NCBI RefSeq assembly: GCF_002812205.1
Contig: NZ_NPEA01000010.1
Coordinates: 1 to 64,000 of the forward strand
Direction: 5' to 3'
Source of the DNA: Leptospira neocaledonica
GTDB lineage: Bacteria > Spirochaetota > Leptospiria > Leptospirales > Leptospiraceae
DNA: 64,000 bases
The notes under the pieces are model-generated. The model saw only the letters and a program-made list of their open reading frames with translations. It was not told the origin of the DNA and did no database searches. This document shows positions 54,260-64,000 of this stretch, in pieces. The translations under genes were made by a program, and so were the position numbers. Numbering within the stretch: position 1 is the stretch's first letter; the number at the start of each line of letters is the position of its first letter.

Positions 54260-56998
54260 ATGAAAGAAGAAGATAAGAAGAATCCATATTCAAATACCGT
54301 AATATTACCTCGAACGGATTTCCCTATGAAGGCAGGGCTTTCCACGAGAGAGCCTGACCAGATCAAAACCTGGCAGTCCGAAAAAATACTGCGCAAGATG
54401 CAGGAAAAAAGAAAGGATCGTCCTCAGTTCATTCTTCATGACGGGCCTCCTTATGCAAACGGGAACTTTCATACTGGCCATGCACTTAACAAAATCCTAA
54501 AGGACATGATAGTTAAGTCCAAATTTTTTGCAGGCTACCAAACTGATATGATTCCTGGCTGGGACTGCCATGGTCTTCCTATCGAAGTGCAGGTACTCAA
54601 GAACTTAGGTAAAAAAGCAAAAGAGATCGGCCCGGAAGAATTAAGAAAACTTTGTAGAGAATACGCGGAACAATGGGTTCAAAAGCAAGGACAAGACCTT
54701 TCTAGATTCTTATGTTTTTGGGAAGAAGGTAAGATCTATAAAACGATGAGCCCCGATTTCGAGGCAAAAATTGTAGAAGTTTTCGGAGATCTATTCGAAA
54801 AAGGGTATGTATACAGAGGTAAAAAACCGGTTTACTGGTGTATAGAACTTGCGACTGCCCATGCGGAAGCGGAGATAGAATATTATCCTCATAAGTCTCC
54901 GTCTATCTACGTAAAATTTCCGATCAAAGGGCAGCCCGGAAAATTCTGCCTGATCTGGACAACTACTCCTTGGACTCTTCCTGCAAACTTAGCGATTAGT
55001 TTCAATCCTAAGTTCGCATATTCATTTTATACAACTCCTAACGGAGAAGAATTACTCATTGCAGACGGACTAAAAGAAGCTGTAGAAAAAGCTGCTGAAG
55101 TCCAACTCACCAAGAAAGAATCGGTTTCCCAAGATACTCTTTCTAAAATGTTATTTCGTCATCCTTTCTTAGATCAGGATTCTATTCCTCTCTTCGGAGA
55201 ACATGTGACTTTGGATGCAGGAACAGGAGCAGTCCATACTGCCCCAGGTCATGGACAAGACGACTATAAGATCGGATTAGCTGCAGGTTTAGAACCTTAT
55301 TCTCCCGTAGACGATTACGGTAGATATACGGACGAATTCCCGATGATGAAAGGGATCAAAGTTTGGGATGCAAATCCTAAGATCGTAGAATTACTTCGTG
55401 AAAAAAATCTACTCCTTCATTATTCTGAATTCGAGCATAGTTATCCTCATAGCTGGAGAAGTAAGAAACCTTTAATCTTTCGCGCTACGCCGCAATGGTT
55501 TTTCCAAATGGATTACCAACAGCTCAGGGAAAAATCCTTAGAGGCCATCGACAAAGTAAGTTGGATCCCGAACTGGGGAATCACAAGGATCCGCTCCATG
55601 GTGGAGACTAGACCGGACTGGTGTCTTTCTAGACAGAGAAACTGGGGAGTTCCCATCCCGGCGTTCACTTGCGAAAATTGTAATGAAACTCATCTAGATG
55701 CAAAATCCGTAAAGTTCTTCACCGACCTTGTAAGAACAAAAGGGATAGAAATCTGGTATAGTGAGCCTGCGGATTCACTTCTTCCTCCTGGGACAAAATG
55801 TTCCAAATGCGGATCTTCTTCTTTCAGAAAGGGAAAGGACATCTTGGACGTTTGGTTCGATTCCGGAGTCTCCAACTTTGCGGTATTAAAAGAAAGAGGC
55901 AACGAACCTCCCGCAGATCTATATCTGGAAGGTTCCGATCAACATAGAGGTTGGTTCCAATCTAGCCTCTGGCCTTCCATGGCATTACGCGGGATCGCTC
56001 CTTACAAATCGGTTCTAACTCATGGATATGTTTTGGATGAACAAGGAAGAGCCATGTCCAAGTCTTTGGGCAACGGAATAGATCCTACCACCGATATCAT
56101 CAATGTATACGGAGCGGATATACTCAGACTTTGGGTGAGCTCCCAGGACTTCAGAGACGATGTAAGAGTCGGAAAAGAAGGACTCAAAATCATTGCCGAT
56201 AATTATAGAAAGATCAGAAACACATTCAGATATCTTTTAGGAAATTTGGCAGGACATTCCACAGGCCAAAGTTTAAACGTTTCCGATCTGGAAGAAGTGG
56301 ATAAATATTATCTATCCAAACTGGCACAACTCTCGGAAGAACTGAAAAACCATTACGAGAATTATCAATTCCACCAAGTATATCAAAAACTTCTGCTATT
56401 CTGCACAGTTACACTTTCCCAAGATTATTTCGAGATGATCCGAGACAGAATGTACTGCGATCGTAGAGATTCCAAAACCAGAAGATCTTCTTGTACTGCA
56501 CTTCAAATCGTATTAGAAACTCTTTGTGTATTCTCCGCCCCAATTTTAAGTTTCACCACCGAAGAAGTTTGGAAAGAGAACGGCAAAAAAGAATCTATAT
56601 TTACGGAAGAATTCCCGGATCTTTCTTCTTTGAGAAACAAGGAACTAGAAGCCAAGTTCGAAGAAGCATTGGCGGCAAGGGAAACGGTTCACAAATCCTT
56701 GGAGTTAGCAAGACAGGCCGGCAAATTAGGAAAATCTTTAGAAGCCGCAGTGGAAATTTCCTCCAAAGCGGAGAATAAACTTCAAAAAGATTTTTCTTTA
56801 GATATTCTGGAGTTGATCTTTACGGTTTCTCAAGTAGGTTTCGAAAAATCGGATAGAGAACAACTGTCCGAATATTCCGACGAACATTTTTCAGTTCGAA
56901 TATTAAAACCGAAGGAAGAAGAGTGTCCCCGCTGTTGGAGACACCCGGCAGAAGAAAGACATAATGGTCTTTGTAAACGTTGTGCAGCGGCCGTCTAA
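54260..56998 (+). CDS. ileS: Isoleucyl-tRNA synthetase
   Basis: A 912-residue class I synthetase that charges tRNA-Ile and edits valine. HTGH at 71-74 is the HIGH motif, and AMSKSLGNG near residue 600 is the KMSKS region. The C-terminal zinc finger [12 protein letters not shown] and CKRCAAAV is the bacterial type. It follows the LRR gene by four bases. Its TAA stop is in the loop of the hairpin at 56987-57004. Confidence 0.96.
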   Translation: MKEEDKKNPYSNTVILPRTDFPMKAGLSTREPDQIKTWQSEKILRKMQEKRKDRPQFILHDGPPYANGNFHTGHALNKILKDMIVKSKFFAGYQTDMIPGWDCHGLPIEVQVLKNLGKKAKEIGPEELRKLCREYAEQWVQKQGQDLSRFLCFWEEGKIYKTMSPDFEAKIVEVFGDLFEKGYVYRGKKPVYWCIELATAHAEAEIEYYPHKSPSIYVKFPIKGQPGKFCLIWTTTPWTLPANLAISFNPKFAYSFYTTPNGEELLIADGLKEAVEKAAEVQLTKKESVSQDTLSKMLFRHPFLDQDSIPLFGEHVTLDAGTGAVHTAPGHGQDDYKIGLAAGLEPYSPVDDYGRYTDEFPMMKGIKVWDANPKIVELLREKNLLLHYSEFEHSYPHSWRSKKPLIFRATPQWFFQMDYQQLREKSLEAIDKVSWIPNWGITRIRSMVETRPDWCLSRQRNWGVPIPAFTCENCNETHLDAKSVKFFTDLVRTKGIEIWYSEPADSLLPPGTKCSKCGSSSFRKGKDILDVWFDSGVSNFAVLKERGNEPPADLYLEGSDQHRGWFQSSLWPSMALRGIAPYKSVLTHGYVLDEQGRAMSKSLGNGIDPTTDIINVYGADILRLWVSSQDFRDDVRVGKEGLKIIADNYRKIRNTFRYLLGNLAGHSTGQSLNVSDLEEVDKYYLSKLAQLSEELKNHYENYQFHQVYQKLLLFCTVTLSQDYFEMIRDRMYCDRRDSKTRRSSCTALQIVLETLCVFSAPILSFTTEEVWKENGKKESIFTEEFPDLSSLRNKELEAKFEEALAARETVHKSLELARQAGKLGKSLEAAVEISSKAENKLQKDFSLDILELIFTVSQVGFEKSDREQLSEYSDEHFSVRILKPKEEECPRCWRHPAEERHNGLCKRCAAAV

Positions 56999-57004
56999 GG
57001 CCGC
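56987..57004. terminator. Hairpin around the ileS stop codon
   Basis: GCGGCC (56987-56992) and GGCCGC (56999-57004) form six GC-rich pairs; the loop GTCTAA holds the stop codon. The following DNA has little T-rich run, so its function as a terminator is uncertain. The DUF1003 gene converges 26 bases beyond. Confidence 0.4.
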
Positions 57005-57029
57005 CATACATCGTAAGTTACAGTATTCT

Positions 57030-57716
57030 TTATTTACGATTTCCTAATATTTGCATCATCTGCATCTGGATTTGCTGGATCTCAGTCAACCTTCTCCATT
57101 GGTTTTTGAGAATATGATCTATCTTTTCATGCAGATGTCGGATCTCCAATTCCGCCTTTAGATTGATCTTATAATCCATCTCGGAGCGGGCTCTATCCTT
57201 TGCTTCTTGCCTGTTCTGGCTCATCATGATGATAGGTGCCTGGATAGCAGCTAAAGTAGATAAGATTAAATTTAATAAAATGAATGGATAAGGATCGAAT
57301 TTCCATAGTGAAAAGAACGCATTGATCCCTATCCAAATGGTCATGGATAATCCGAATAAAAGTATAAACGTCCAACTTCCACCGAAGTCGGCGACCTTAT
57401 CCGCAACCTTTTGCCCGAATGTCAATCCCGACTGAAAAGTTTGATTGAGATCCTCCGAGATCAGCTCCTGATTTTCCAGGCTGTTTTTTACTTCTTCTTC
57501 CAAGGAACTCAGCTCAGAAGTTTCCTTTTGGATCATGCCCTGGATATATTTCATAGTAGCCAGGTTCAATTCTCCTAAGGAAATCATTTGGCTACCCTCC
57601 TGAAATCTCGGGTCTTTTTTGATCAGATCCAAAACTTCAGGATTAATATATTCGAAAGAAATTAAGTCTTTAGGATCCGTGGTAGAAGGGTTTAAACAGC
57701 AATATTCCGGATCCAT
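57030..57716 (-). CDS. DUF1003 membrane protein
   Basis: A 228-residue protein with the DUF1003 region: GQKVADKVADFGGSWTFILL, two transmembrane helices, and the following LNLILSTLAAIQAPIIMMSQ and NRQEAKDRARSEMDYKINLK. A helical N-terminal domain (about 100 residues) and a C-terminal coiled coil are present. Its role is unknown; family members are inner-membrane proteins. It converges with ileS and follows the lipoprotein gene at 57735 on the same strand after 18 bases. Confidence 0.85.
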   Translation of the reverse strand: MDPEYCCLNPSTTDPKDLISFEYINPEVLDLIKKDPRFQEGSQMISLGELNLATMKYIQGMIQKETSELSSLEEEVKNSLENQELISEDLNQTFQSGLTFGQKVADKVADFGGSWTFILLFGLSMTIWIGINAFFSLWKFDPYPFILLNLILSTLAAIQAPIIMMSQNRQEAKDRARSEMDYKINLKAELEIRHLHEKIDHILKNQWRRLTEIQQIQMQMMQILGNRK

Positions 57717-57734
57717 CTTCCTGCCCTTATCGGA

Positions 57735-58502
57735 TCAAGGTCTATCATTCTCGTCGGTAAGTTTAACAGGTTGGTACTGCTTTCTAGGAGTGAACTTGTA
57801 TTTGCTCGGGTTTTTCAAATCGAACACGACCCATTTGCGCAATGGAAGTCCGTCAATCTGCCCAAAGTCCACGTTCTCTCCTTCTGAAATCTCAGTTCCG
57901 TCAAAACCGTGAGCCAATTTGATCTTTTCGATCCGGGTCCAACGGCTAAAATCCAGGGCGGCATCCCTATCCACAAGCTCACGTTTAATACGACCGAATA
58001 GAAGATTGATCTTACCTTCTCCTGCCCAAAGAAGACAACTGGTAACCTCGTCAAAAGAAATTACCGATTGTGTATCATCGTACTTGGAAATGATAAGAAG
58101 AAGTTTATCCTCCGGGAGATTTTTGAGAGTATAAGGAAGATCCCTTGCGAGTAGGTCCAATTCATGGTCGGAAAAAACGAAATCCGAAAAGTAACCTACG
58201 GAAGAACGTTTAGAATATCTTAAATTTCCAAAATAGTCTTTAATTTTGGCCTGATCCAATTGGATCGGATGTTCCAATTTATATTCGTTCTTAGAAGTTT
58301 TATCAAAATCGGATAGATCAGAAACGTCTATGGTGAAAAATCCCATCCCTTCTGAACGGAACATTCGATCCTTGAAAAAATAAGGATAACATCCGGAGAA
58401 ACTAAATGCTAAAAAAAGGATTAGGGAAGTACGGAGAGCTTTTCCCTTCATAAGATCTAAAAGTGAAAAATTCATTACAGGACTCTTGCCGAATTGGTTC
58501 AT
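57735..58502 (-). CDS. Putative lipoprotein, unknown function
   Basis: A putative lipoprotein, lipid anchor at the Cys of FSFSGC. Three starts are in frame: 58502, 58475 and 58451. None has a strong ribosome site, so the longest reading is listed, and the shortest (MKGKALRTS) best fits a usual lipoprotein signal. The mature part is about 230 residues, has two hydrophilic blocks and no recognised family. It shares a strand with the STAS gene and the DUF1003 gene and may be co-transcribed with them. Confidence 0.65.
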   Translation of the reverse strand: MNQFGKSPVMNFSLLDLMKGKALRTSLILFLAFSFSGCYPYFFKDRMFRSEGMGFFTIDVSDLSDFDKTSKNEYKLEHPIQLDQAKIKDYFGNLRYSKRSSVGYFSDFVFSDHELDLLARDLPYTLKNLPEDKLLLIISKYDDTQSVISFDEVTSCLLWAGEGKINLLFGRIKRELVDRDAALDFSRWTRIEKIKLAHGFDGTEISEGENVDFGQIDGLPLRKWVVFDLKNPSKYKFTPRKQYQPVKLTDENDRP

Positions 58503-58536
58503 CTAATTGTTGGAACTTTTTAGAAGAGTTTCCGGT

Positions 58537-58899
58537 TCATTCTACCGTCAGAAATTCCCGAAAGTCGGGGTATTTCTCCAGAAATTCTTCGATGGTGTAC
58601 AGATTTACAATTCTATCTAGACCGGAAAGCCTAAAAACGGAATGAAGGGACTTATTTAGCCCGAATATATTCACTGTTCCCTTATGGTCCCGGATCTGAT
58701 TTCGGACTTTGATTATAATGCCTATCCCAGAAGAGTCGATAAACTTTACGAGGCCCAAATGAAAGCTAACCACAGGGGGATATCCCTCCCGAACACTCTC
58801 CTCAAACTCGAGGTAAAAGTCCCGGGAATTATCCATCAAGATATCCTCCTGGACTGAAAGTACCAGGTGATTTTCTCGGGCGAGACTTTTAAGAATCAT
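58537..58899 (-). CDS. STAS domain anti-sigma factor antagonist
   Basis: A 120-residue STAS-domain protein. FIDSSGIGIIIKVRNQI holds the serine (Ser56/Ser57) that is phosphorylated in anti-sigma factor antagonists. It is likely to act in a partner-switching pathway controlling a sigma factor or another output. No kinase or phosphatase partner gene is adjacent. It lies 34 bases upstream of the lipoprotein gene on the same strand. Confidence 0.85.
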   Translation of the reverse strand: MILKSLARENHLVLSVQEDILMDNSRDFYLEFEESVREGYPPVVSFHLGLVKFIDSSGIGIIIKVRNQIRDHKGTVNIFGLNKSLHSVFRLSGLDRIVNLYTIEEFLEKYPDFREFLTVE

Positions 58900-59012
58900 G
58901 GGAAAATAACAGGCCCAGGAATTCAGAGTATGTCAAGAAATAAGTATCTTTGTTGATTTATTTCGCCAGAAAGCCAAGATACAATCAGAGCGGTTTCTAA
59001 GGAATCCAGTCC

Positions 59013-60839
59013 ATGTCCGAATTCGATAAAACCAGAAAAACTATCGGTGCTAATAACCTAGATGATAAAGCCAGGCGGGAAATGTTCGATAAGTTTCAGT
59101 CCGCCGGGGGAAAAGTTGTCTCCGATAAGGATAAAAAACGGGAAGAAGCTCTTCGCAAACAAAAAGAACAACCCCAGGTCCGCCAAGGTGCAAGAAGCCA
59201 AGCCGGGGGAAGAGACCCGAGACAGAACCAATCTTCTAAATCGGGAAAACCTCCTGCAAAAGTAACAACTTCTAAACCGAATCCGATTATGGATCGTAAA
59301 GCTTTAGAAGATGAGATGGGAAATTTTTTCAATCGTATGGCGGTCCGATTCAAATGTTGGATCTCCCGCGTAACGTCATTTTCTTCTAGCGACCTTCTCC
59401 CCGCTTTTATGTCCGAGCTGAATATCGCCGGAAAAAAAGCTCTTCTGGAAATGAACTTTGTAGGGAACGATCTTTTAGGAAATCCAGCCTACGCTTCCAA
59501 GATTGCAAAGGAACTGGACGGACAAAACCCTCTCTATATCGAACTTTTGGGTAGAATGCACAAAGCCTACGATAGCAACGAGCTAAACCAGCTTCTCGAA
59601 GGGCATAATGCAGCCCCCGATCTTCCGGTTTCTGTTACTAGAGTGAGACAACCTCTTTATTCTATATTCAAAAAATTGTATTATATGTATCCTTTCCAGG
59701 GTTCTTACGTGAAAGCAGTGACCTTGGGATACCAGGCTCTGGAAAAACTGGAAGGTAAACCTGCTACGGTCTATAATACCAAAAGAAAAAGAGCCCTTCA
59801 AGAATTCGACGTCCTGTACGGAACGATTTTTGATAAACTCTATCTTGCAATTCTTCGAAGTGAGAACAAAAACATCCCTCTTTTGAGTACATATATGGAG
59901 AATGTTCTGGGAATTCTCCCGGAAGAGAAACTCGGCCAAAGAAAACAAGGCGAAGAGTTAGACGAAATCTCCGGCGGAGTCCATCCAGAAGAGGAAGATA
60001 CGGAAGAAGCACCGGAAGAAAAACCGATCGATCCGGAAGAAGGCCTCAGCAAAGAGCTAAAATACGGCCTAAAACTTATGAGATCTTTATCTTTGGATCA
60101 ATTAAGAAAACGTCATGATACCAGAGGAGAGCACGATATTATCCCTGCCGGAGATAAGGCATTTCTCACTTGGTTATTCTTCAAGGAATTCGACGAAGAA
60201 TATTCATTCGTAATGACGACTAAAAAAATAGATCTGAAACCCACCATCGTGGGCGGATCCAAAATGGATTATCGTGAAAAACTAATCGATCTTTACGAGA
60301 CCACCAGAGGGATCCACGAACAATTCAGGATCTACGACCAGTATTATAAAGAACTAGAAAACCATCTTAAAAATCCGGGCGCAAATTATATCGAAGCATC
60401 CAAAAAGACCTCCGCCTTGGAAACTAAAAGAAGCCAACAGTCGCGTAACGTAAGAGTTACCGCCAAGGATTTTTTCCAGAAGGGAGCGGAACTTCTTTCC
60501 AAACTTATCGCAGATATGAAAGGGAAAAAAGAGATCGTTACCAATATGGAAACTTTAATGACTTTCGATCTAATGGAATCCAAAAAGAGATTGAATAAGA
60601 AACCTATAAAGCAGTGTATTATGGAATCTTATTGTTATGCTCTGGCGTTTTCCGAACGTTTGGAAAACGGAGATCTTTTCGGTGGAGTTCCTGAACTTTC
60701 TGCTGAAGAGATGGAAAAAGAATTCGGTATCAAGGCTGCAAGTGCTGCTCCGGAAGCAGAAATATTAGCTCCTGGGGCCGAGTCCGGCGACGGAGAAGAC
60801 GATAGTTTCGGTGTGGACCCTTCCATACTTTCCGATTAA
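59013..60839 (+). CDS. Large conserved cytoplasmic protein, unknown function
   Basis: A 608-residue protein without a signal peptide. The N-terminus (about residues 1-95) is basic, polar and probably disordered; the middle and C-terminal parts are helical; an acidic linker (HPEEEDTEEAPEEKPIDPEE) splits them, and the C-terminus is a disordered acidic tail (SGDGEDDSFGVDP). No enzyme motif is recognised, although the pattern of a disordered basic head and acidic linkers suits a scaffold. It is followed by the nitrilase-like gene after 21 bases. AAGGA precedes the ATG. Confidence 0.7.
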   Translation: MSEFDKTRKTIGANNLDDKARREMFDKFQSAGGKVVSDKDKKREEALRKQKEQPQVRQGARSQAGGRDPRQNQSSKSGKPPAKVTTSKPNPIMDRKALEDEMGNFFNRMAVRFKCWISRVTSFSSSDLLPAFMSELNIAGKKALLEMNFVGNDLLGNPAYASKIAKELDGQNPLYIELLGRMHKAYDSNELNQLLEGHNAAPDLPVSVTRVRQPLYSIFKKLYYMYPFQGSYVKAVTLGYQALEKLEGKPATVYNTKRKRALQEFDVLYGTIFDKLYLAILRSENKNIPLLSTYMENVLGILPEEKLGQRKQGEELDEISGGVHPEEEDTEEAPEEKPIDPEEGLSKELKYGLKLMRSLSLDQLRKRHDTRGEHDIIPAGDKAFLTWLFFKEFDEEYSFVMTTKKIDLKPTIVGGSKMDYREKLIDLYETTRGIHEQFRIYDQYYKELENHLKNPGANYIEASKKTSALETKRSQQSRNVRVTAKDFFQKGAELLSKLIADMKGKKEIVTNMETLMTFDLMESKKRLNKKPIKQCIMESYCYALAFSERLENGDLFGGVPELSAEEMEKEFGIKAASAAPEAEILAPGAESGDGEDDSFGVDPSILSD

Positions 60840-60860
60840 ATTCAAAGTCGCAGGTAAAGA

Positions 60861-61577
60861 GTGACCTCAGTAAAAATTACCCTTTTCCAAAAGGATCTAT
60901 CCCAACCGGTTTCTCCTGAACAAAGAGCCAAACTTTCTAAGGAAAAATCGGATTTCCTCATTCTTCCATTATACTTTCCGGGAGGAGGAAACGGTTCTCC
61001 TGAATCCTTAGCTTCTCGTGCGAAAACTTTTTTAGACGAGATCTATGCAATCTCAGAAGTTTATAAAGGAGCAATCTTTGGCGGAGGAATGTTCAGAAGA
61101 GACGACGAAGGTCAGTTAAGATTCTCCATTCCGATCATACAAAACATAGTATTAGTGGATTGGTACGATGTAAAAGGATTATCCTCCGAAGATTCTCCTG
61201 CGATTCCGGGTTCGGGAGAAGATTCTCTCATTCTAGGAGGATTTCGTTTCGGGATCTTTGCAGGCAAAGAGATCCAAGATAAATCCAAACTGGAAAAATT
61301 AAAATCGGATAGGATCAATTTAGCGTTCCATCTGGATTCTGTTTCGGATAACGGTACGAACTATTCTCAAGACCTAAAAAATTACGCGGATCTTTCCTCT
61401 CAATACGGAATGTTTTTAGTGCGTAGTTCCGGTTACGGCATTCCTTTCGGCAAAAAAAGAATAGGAAGAAGTCTACTTTCCACTCCAACTGGAGTCACTT
61501 GGAAAGTAGCGGAAACCGAACAGGAAAAAGAGATTATCAAAACAGTTAATATAAACGGGATTAACGGATTATTCTGA
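60861..61577 (+). CDS. Nitrilase-fold-like protein lacking the catalytic cysteine
   Basis: A 238-residue protein starting with GTG at 60861. Its order of elements resembles the carbon-nitrogen hydrolase (nitrilase) fold: DFLILPLYFPGG at the position of the Glu strand, NIVLVDWYDVKGL where the catalytic Lys normally sits, and GGFRFGIFAGKEIQD at the strand that normally holds the catalytic Cys. Here Glu and Cys are replaced (LPLY, FAGKE). It may be a pseudoenzyme; the fold match is from pattern only and could be wrong. It is co-transcribed with the 608-residue gene before it. Confidence 0.5.
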   Translation: MTSVKITLFQKDLSQPVSPEQRAKLSKEKSDFLILPLYFPGGGNGSPESLASRAKTFLDEIYAISEVYKGAIFGGGMFRRDDEGQLRFSIPIIQNIVLVDWYDVKGLSSEDSPAIPGSGEDSLILGGFRFGIFAGKEIQDKSKLEKLKSDRINLAFHLDSVSDNGTNYSQDLKNYADLSSQYGMFLVRSSGYGIPFGKKRIGRSLLSTPTGVTWKVAETEQEKEIIKTVNINGINGLF

Positions 61578-61586
61578 ACTGAAGAT

Positions 61587-63227
61587 ATGCCGAATCTATC
61601 ACAAATTCCCGCGGTGTTTCATTCTTTAAGGTTTAAAATTTTTTCGGGTTTAATCCTTTTAAGCATCACGCTGGGAATATATTATATTTTCTTTTTAAAT
61701 ACCACTTCGAATCACTCTTGTACAACTAACTTCGAGTATGCCGCTGGATCGGAATCAGATATTAGCTTTGTCGTCCTAAAATCATCAAACCGGAAAATTC
61801 CAGATATTAAACTGATTGGTGATTTTTTAGATTTTCTTTATATAAATTCACGACCCAATAAAAATTATCTAACCTATTATCGAAAATCTGCGTACGGCCT
61901 GTTAGGTGGAGATGGCCAAGTAATTTTACTCCCGAATTATCTTCGGGATATATATGTAATACCTGGAAAAGCCGTAGTTGCCTCAAATTCAAAAAATCCA
62001 CCGATCGATTATCATATCTTCGATTTAAACGGAAGACAAATATCGGACCAGGGTTTCAGAAGAATTTCACACACAGAAATAAATTCTCCGGATCTCATAA
62101 TTGTTTCTGTAGAAGATTTGGAAGGAGTTTATAATCTTAAAGAGAGAAAATTTCAAATACCGCCTACTTATGATGAAATCCGTTCGGCTGAAGAAGGTTT
62201 ATTCATAGTAAGAAAGGATAGAAAAACTTTTTATATAAACGAAAATAATGAGTCCGTTTTCCCCCTAACTTTCAACTCCGCAAGAAATTTTTCCGAGGGG
62301 TTGGCTACTGTCGGAAGAGACGATAAATATGCTTATATAGATAGAAAAGGAAATCTTATAACAGACTTCATTTTTGAAGCTGCTGGTGATTTTCATGAGG
62401 GCTTAGCTTTAGTTTGCTTAAATGGTAAATACGGATATATTGATCGAAAAGGAAATCTACAAATTCCAGCTCAATTTGATAGAGAAGATTATTTCTACAA
62501 TGGCAGAACCGTCGTATTACAGAACGGAAAAAAATATTTAATTGATACCTCCGGAGAAAAAATAAGTTCGGGTTACGACAACATAGACAAATACAATGAA
62601 TTTTTAATATTAGCCTTCAAGAATAATTCCGCTCCTGTCGCTTTATTAGACTGGAATGGAAAAAATATACTCCACACAAATATATCATATGTTCGGAATC
62701 AAGCTGACGGAAATATTATAGTGGAAACTGAAAAAAGAAATCCTAATTTCATCCTTAACGCGAAGGGAGAAATACTGTTCACGACTAAAAATCCTCTACA
62801 CCAAGTACAATACGATAACGGCTATTTTATCTCGAAAATTCCTGAGTACCCAGATCAAGAACCAGACAATTCTTCTAACAAAAATTATCTGATCAATATT
62901 AAAGATAAATCTCAAAAGACAATTCCTGCTGGCGAAATAGAATATTTTAGGGAAGGTATCTTTCTAGTTCATGAAAATGACAAAAAATATTATATGAATG
63001 TTCTTTTAGAAAAAATCCCAGCGACTTCATCAATCAAAACCTTTTCTCAATTTAATAATGGACTAGCTTCCGTCGAAATCGACCAAAAATACGGAATGAT
63101 AGATAAATCAGGTGCATTTGTAATTCCGCCAATTTTCGATAAGATTGGCGAAAATATCGATGGAAAATATATAGTCGTTAAAGATAAACAATCCGGACTT
63201 TTAGATTTAGAGTCCTGTTTGAGATAA
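61587..63227 (+). CDS. WG-repeat protein, membrane anchored
   Basis: A 546-residue protein with one N-terminal transmembrane segment (about residues 16-36), then an exported domain. The ectodomain has WG-type (KWG Leptospira) repeats: KYAYIDRKGNLITDFIFEAA, GKYGYIDRKGNLQIPAQFDR and KYGMIDKSGAFVIPPIFDKI, each about 45 residues. They form beta-rich repeats thought to bind other proteins or glycans. The DNA is more AT-rich than the neighbours. It is followed by a close paralogue at 63244. Confidence 0.85.
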   Translation: MPNLSQIPAVFHSLRFKIFSGLILLSITLGIYYIFFLNTTSNHSCTTNFEYAAGSESDISFVVLKSSNRKIPDIKLIGDFLDFLYINSRPNKNYLTYYRKSAYGLLGGDGQVILLPNYLRDIYVIPGKAVVASNSKNPPIDYHIFDLNGRQISDQGFRRISHTEINSPDLIIVSVEDLEGVYNLKERKFQIPPTYDEIRSAEEGLFIVRKDRKTFYINENNESVFPLTFNSARNFSEGLATVGRDDKYAYIDRKGNLITDFIFEAAGDFHEGLALVCLNGKYGYIDRKGNLQIPAQFDREDYFYNGRTVVLQNGKKYLIDTSGEKISSGYDNIDKYNEFLILAFKNNSAPVALLDWNGKNILHTNISYVRNQADGNIIVETEKRNPNFILNAKGEILFTTKNPLHQVQYDNGYFISKIPEYPDQEPDNSSNKNYLINIKDKSQKTIPAGEIEYFREGIFLVHENDKKYYMNVLLEKIPATSSIKTFSQFNNGLASVEIDQKYGMIDKSGAFVIPPIFDKIGENIDGKYIVVKDKQSGLLDLESCLR

Positions 63228-63243
63228 ATGGATTTTAAATTGA

Positions 63244-64000
63244 ATGACAGAAAAAAATTCTGAACTTTTAAGCTGGGTCCGGTCCGGGAAATTCAAAATC
63301 TTCGCTGCATTTTTTGCAGTTTTAGTTTGTCTTTGGATTTTTTTCAATGTTTATGGCAGAAGTTCCAACCATGCATGTACAACACAATTTGAACCGAAGG
63401 CCGATTATCAAGGGGAACTAAATTATATAACTCTGGTCCCATCCAATTCTAAAATTCCTGGTATAAAATTACTCGGTGAAAATTTGAGTTTTGCAAGATT
63501 TGGACCGGAGCAGCCAGCATATCTGGCATTTACGAGGAAATTCAAGAGTGGGTTAGCAACTCTCGACGGAGATATCCTTATCTCCAAAGGATATGAGAAC
63601 TTCTCTATCTATCCTAACGTAATTGTCGCGTACGATAGAATCGCGGGAGACGAAGGATACGGTTATTACGATATCTACGATATAGCGGGTAAACGGATAG
63701 GAAATGAAACCTACGACAAATATACTTATTTCGAAGCGGAACCTGAATCTTTGGCGGTATGTAAGAGGGACAGCTGGGGGTGTACCTGGGGTATATTAGA
63801 TCTAAAAGAGAAAAAAATCAAAATCCCGATCTCCTACAGCGGTATATTTTCCTACTCGGAAGGTATACTCTTAGTAAGTAGTTCGCCAAATAACCAATAC
63901 GGTTTTCATAAATATCATTTTATCAACGACAAAGAAGAACCTTTATCCCCTCTTTCATTCGACGGTTTCACTTCCGGTTTTTCGGAAGGCCACGCCGCAG
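63244..64000 (+). CDS. WG-repeat protein, partial at window end
   Basis: The first about 252 codons of a paralogue of the preceding gene, cut by the window edge. It has the same design: an N-terminal hydrophobic helix (FKIFAAFFAVLVCLWIFFNV), then SNHACTTQF, which matches SNHSCTTNF in the first copy, and similar WG-type segments. Start ATG at 63244. The gene is read as intact to the edge with no frameshift. Confidence 0.8.
   Translation, partial: MTEKNSELLSWVRSGKFKIFAAFFAVLVCLWIFFNVYGRSSNHACTTQFEPKADYQGELNYITLVPSNSKIPGIKLLGENLSFARFGPEQPAYLAFTRKFKSGLATLDGDILISKGYENFSIYPNVIVAYDRIAGDEGYGYYDIYDIAGKRIGNETYDKYTYFEAEPESLAVCKRDSWGCTWGILDLKEKKIKIPISYSGIFSYSEGILLVSSSPNNQYGFHKYHFINDKEEPLSPLSFDGFTSGFSEGHAA

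Overview
The window comes from the chromosome of a Leptospira species. Supporting signs are the style of the lipoprotein signal peptides, WG-repeat (KWG Leptospira-type) proteins in tandem, a DUF1574 protein beside an MBOAT acyltransferase, DUF1554-like lipoproteins, heavy use of TTG/GTG starts, and a nuo operon in the order A-B-C-D-E-F-H-J-K-L-M-N. By eye the base composition is moderately AT-rich, with more AT-rich stretches at about 1-3.6 kb and 61.6-63.2 kb. The species cannot be fixed from the sequence alone.

Layout. 0-3.6 kb: an AT-rich accessory stretch with a lipoprotein, a membrane protein resembling the 7TM input domain of Leptospira histidine kinases, a small HTH protein, and several dyads. 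3.6-6.2 kb: an MBOAT/SGNH-like pair that probably O-acylates an envelope polymer. 6.3-13.1 kb: a minus-strand envelope cluster with an N-acetylmuramoyl-alanine amidase, a secreted protein, an O-methyltransferase, a metallo-beta-lactamase-fold hydrolase and two M16 peptidases, one with the zinc motif and one without. 13.2-15.7 kb: two small lipoproteins, extragenic palindromes, a strong terminator, a DsbD-alpha-like protein and a higBA toxin-antitoxin pair with a perfect operator dyad. 15.7-19.9 kb: yajQ, alaS, rpsI and rplM, with a terminator-like hairpin directly before alaS. 20-23.8 kb: a DUF5683-like protein, three tandem cysteine-rich lipoproteins and a YceI protein. 23.8-31.8 kb: thiL, an OPA-type MFS transporter, a DUF418 membrane protein, a large hybrid histidine kinase and a MAPEG protein.

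31.7-44.4 kb: a lipoprotein, an SseB-like protein and a 12-gene respiratory complex I operon. nuoG and nuoI are absent from their usual places. 44.4-44.9 kb: a small inverted-repeat (MITE-like) element. 44.9-50.7 kb: a MaoC hydratase and MarR regulator, a solitary adenine DNA methyltransferase, an ankyrin-repeat protein, an amidase and a small membrane protein. 50.8-57 kb: flavin reductase, purL, an LRR lipoprotein and ileS. 57-64 kb: a DUF1003 protein, a lipoprotein, a STAS protein, a large conserved cytoplasmic protein, a nitrilase-like protein lacking the catalytic cysteine, and two tandem WG-repeat proteins, the second cut by the window edge.

Most of the window is housekeeping or envelope biology. 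The best candidates for something less described are the nuo operon without G and I but with a translationally coupled SseB-like gene, the terminator-like hairpin ahead of alaS, the three tandem lipoproteins, the probable pseudo-nitrilase beside the large spirochaete protein, and the 44.6-kb inverted-repeat element. I found no CRISPR array, tRNA, rRNA or insertion sequence with a transposase.
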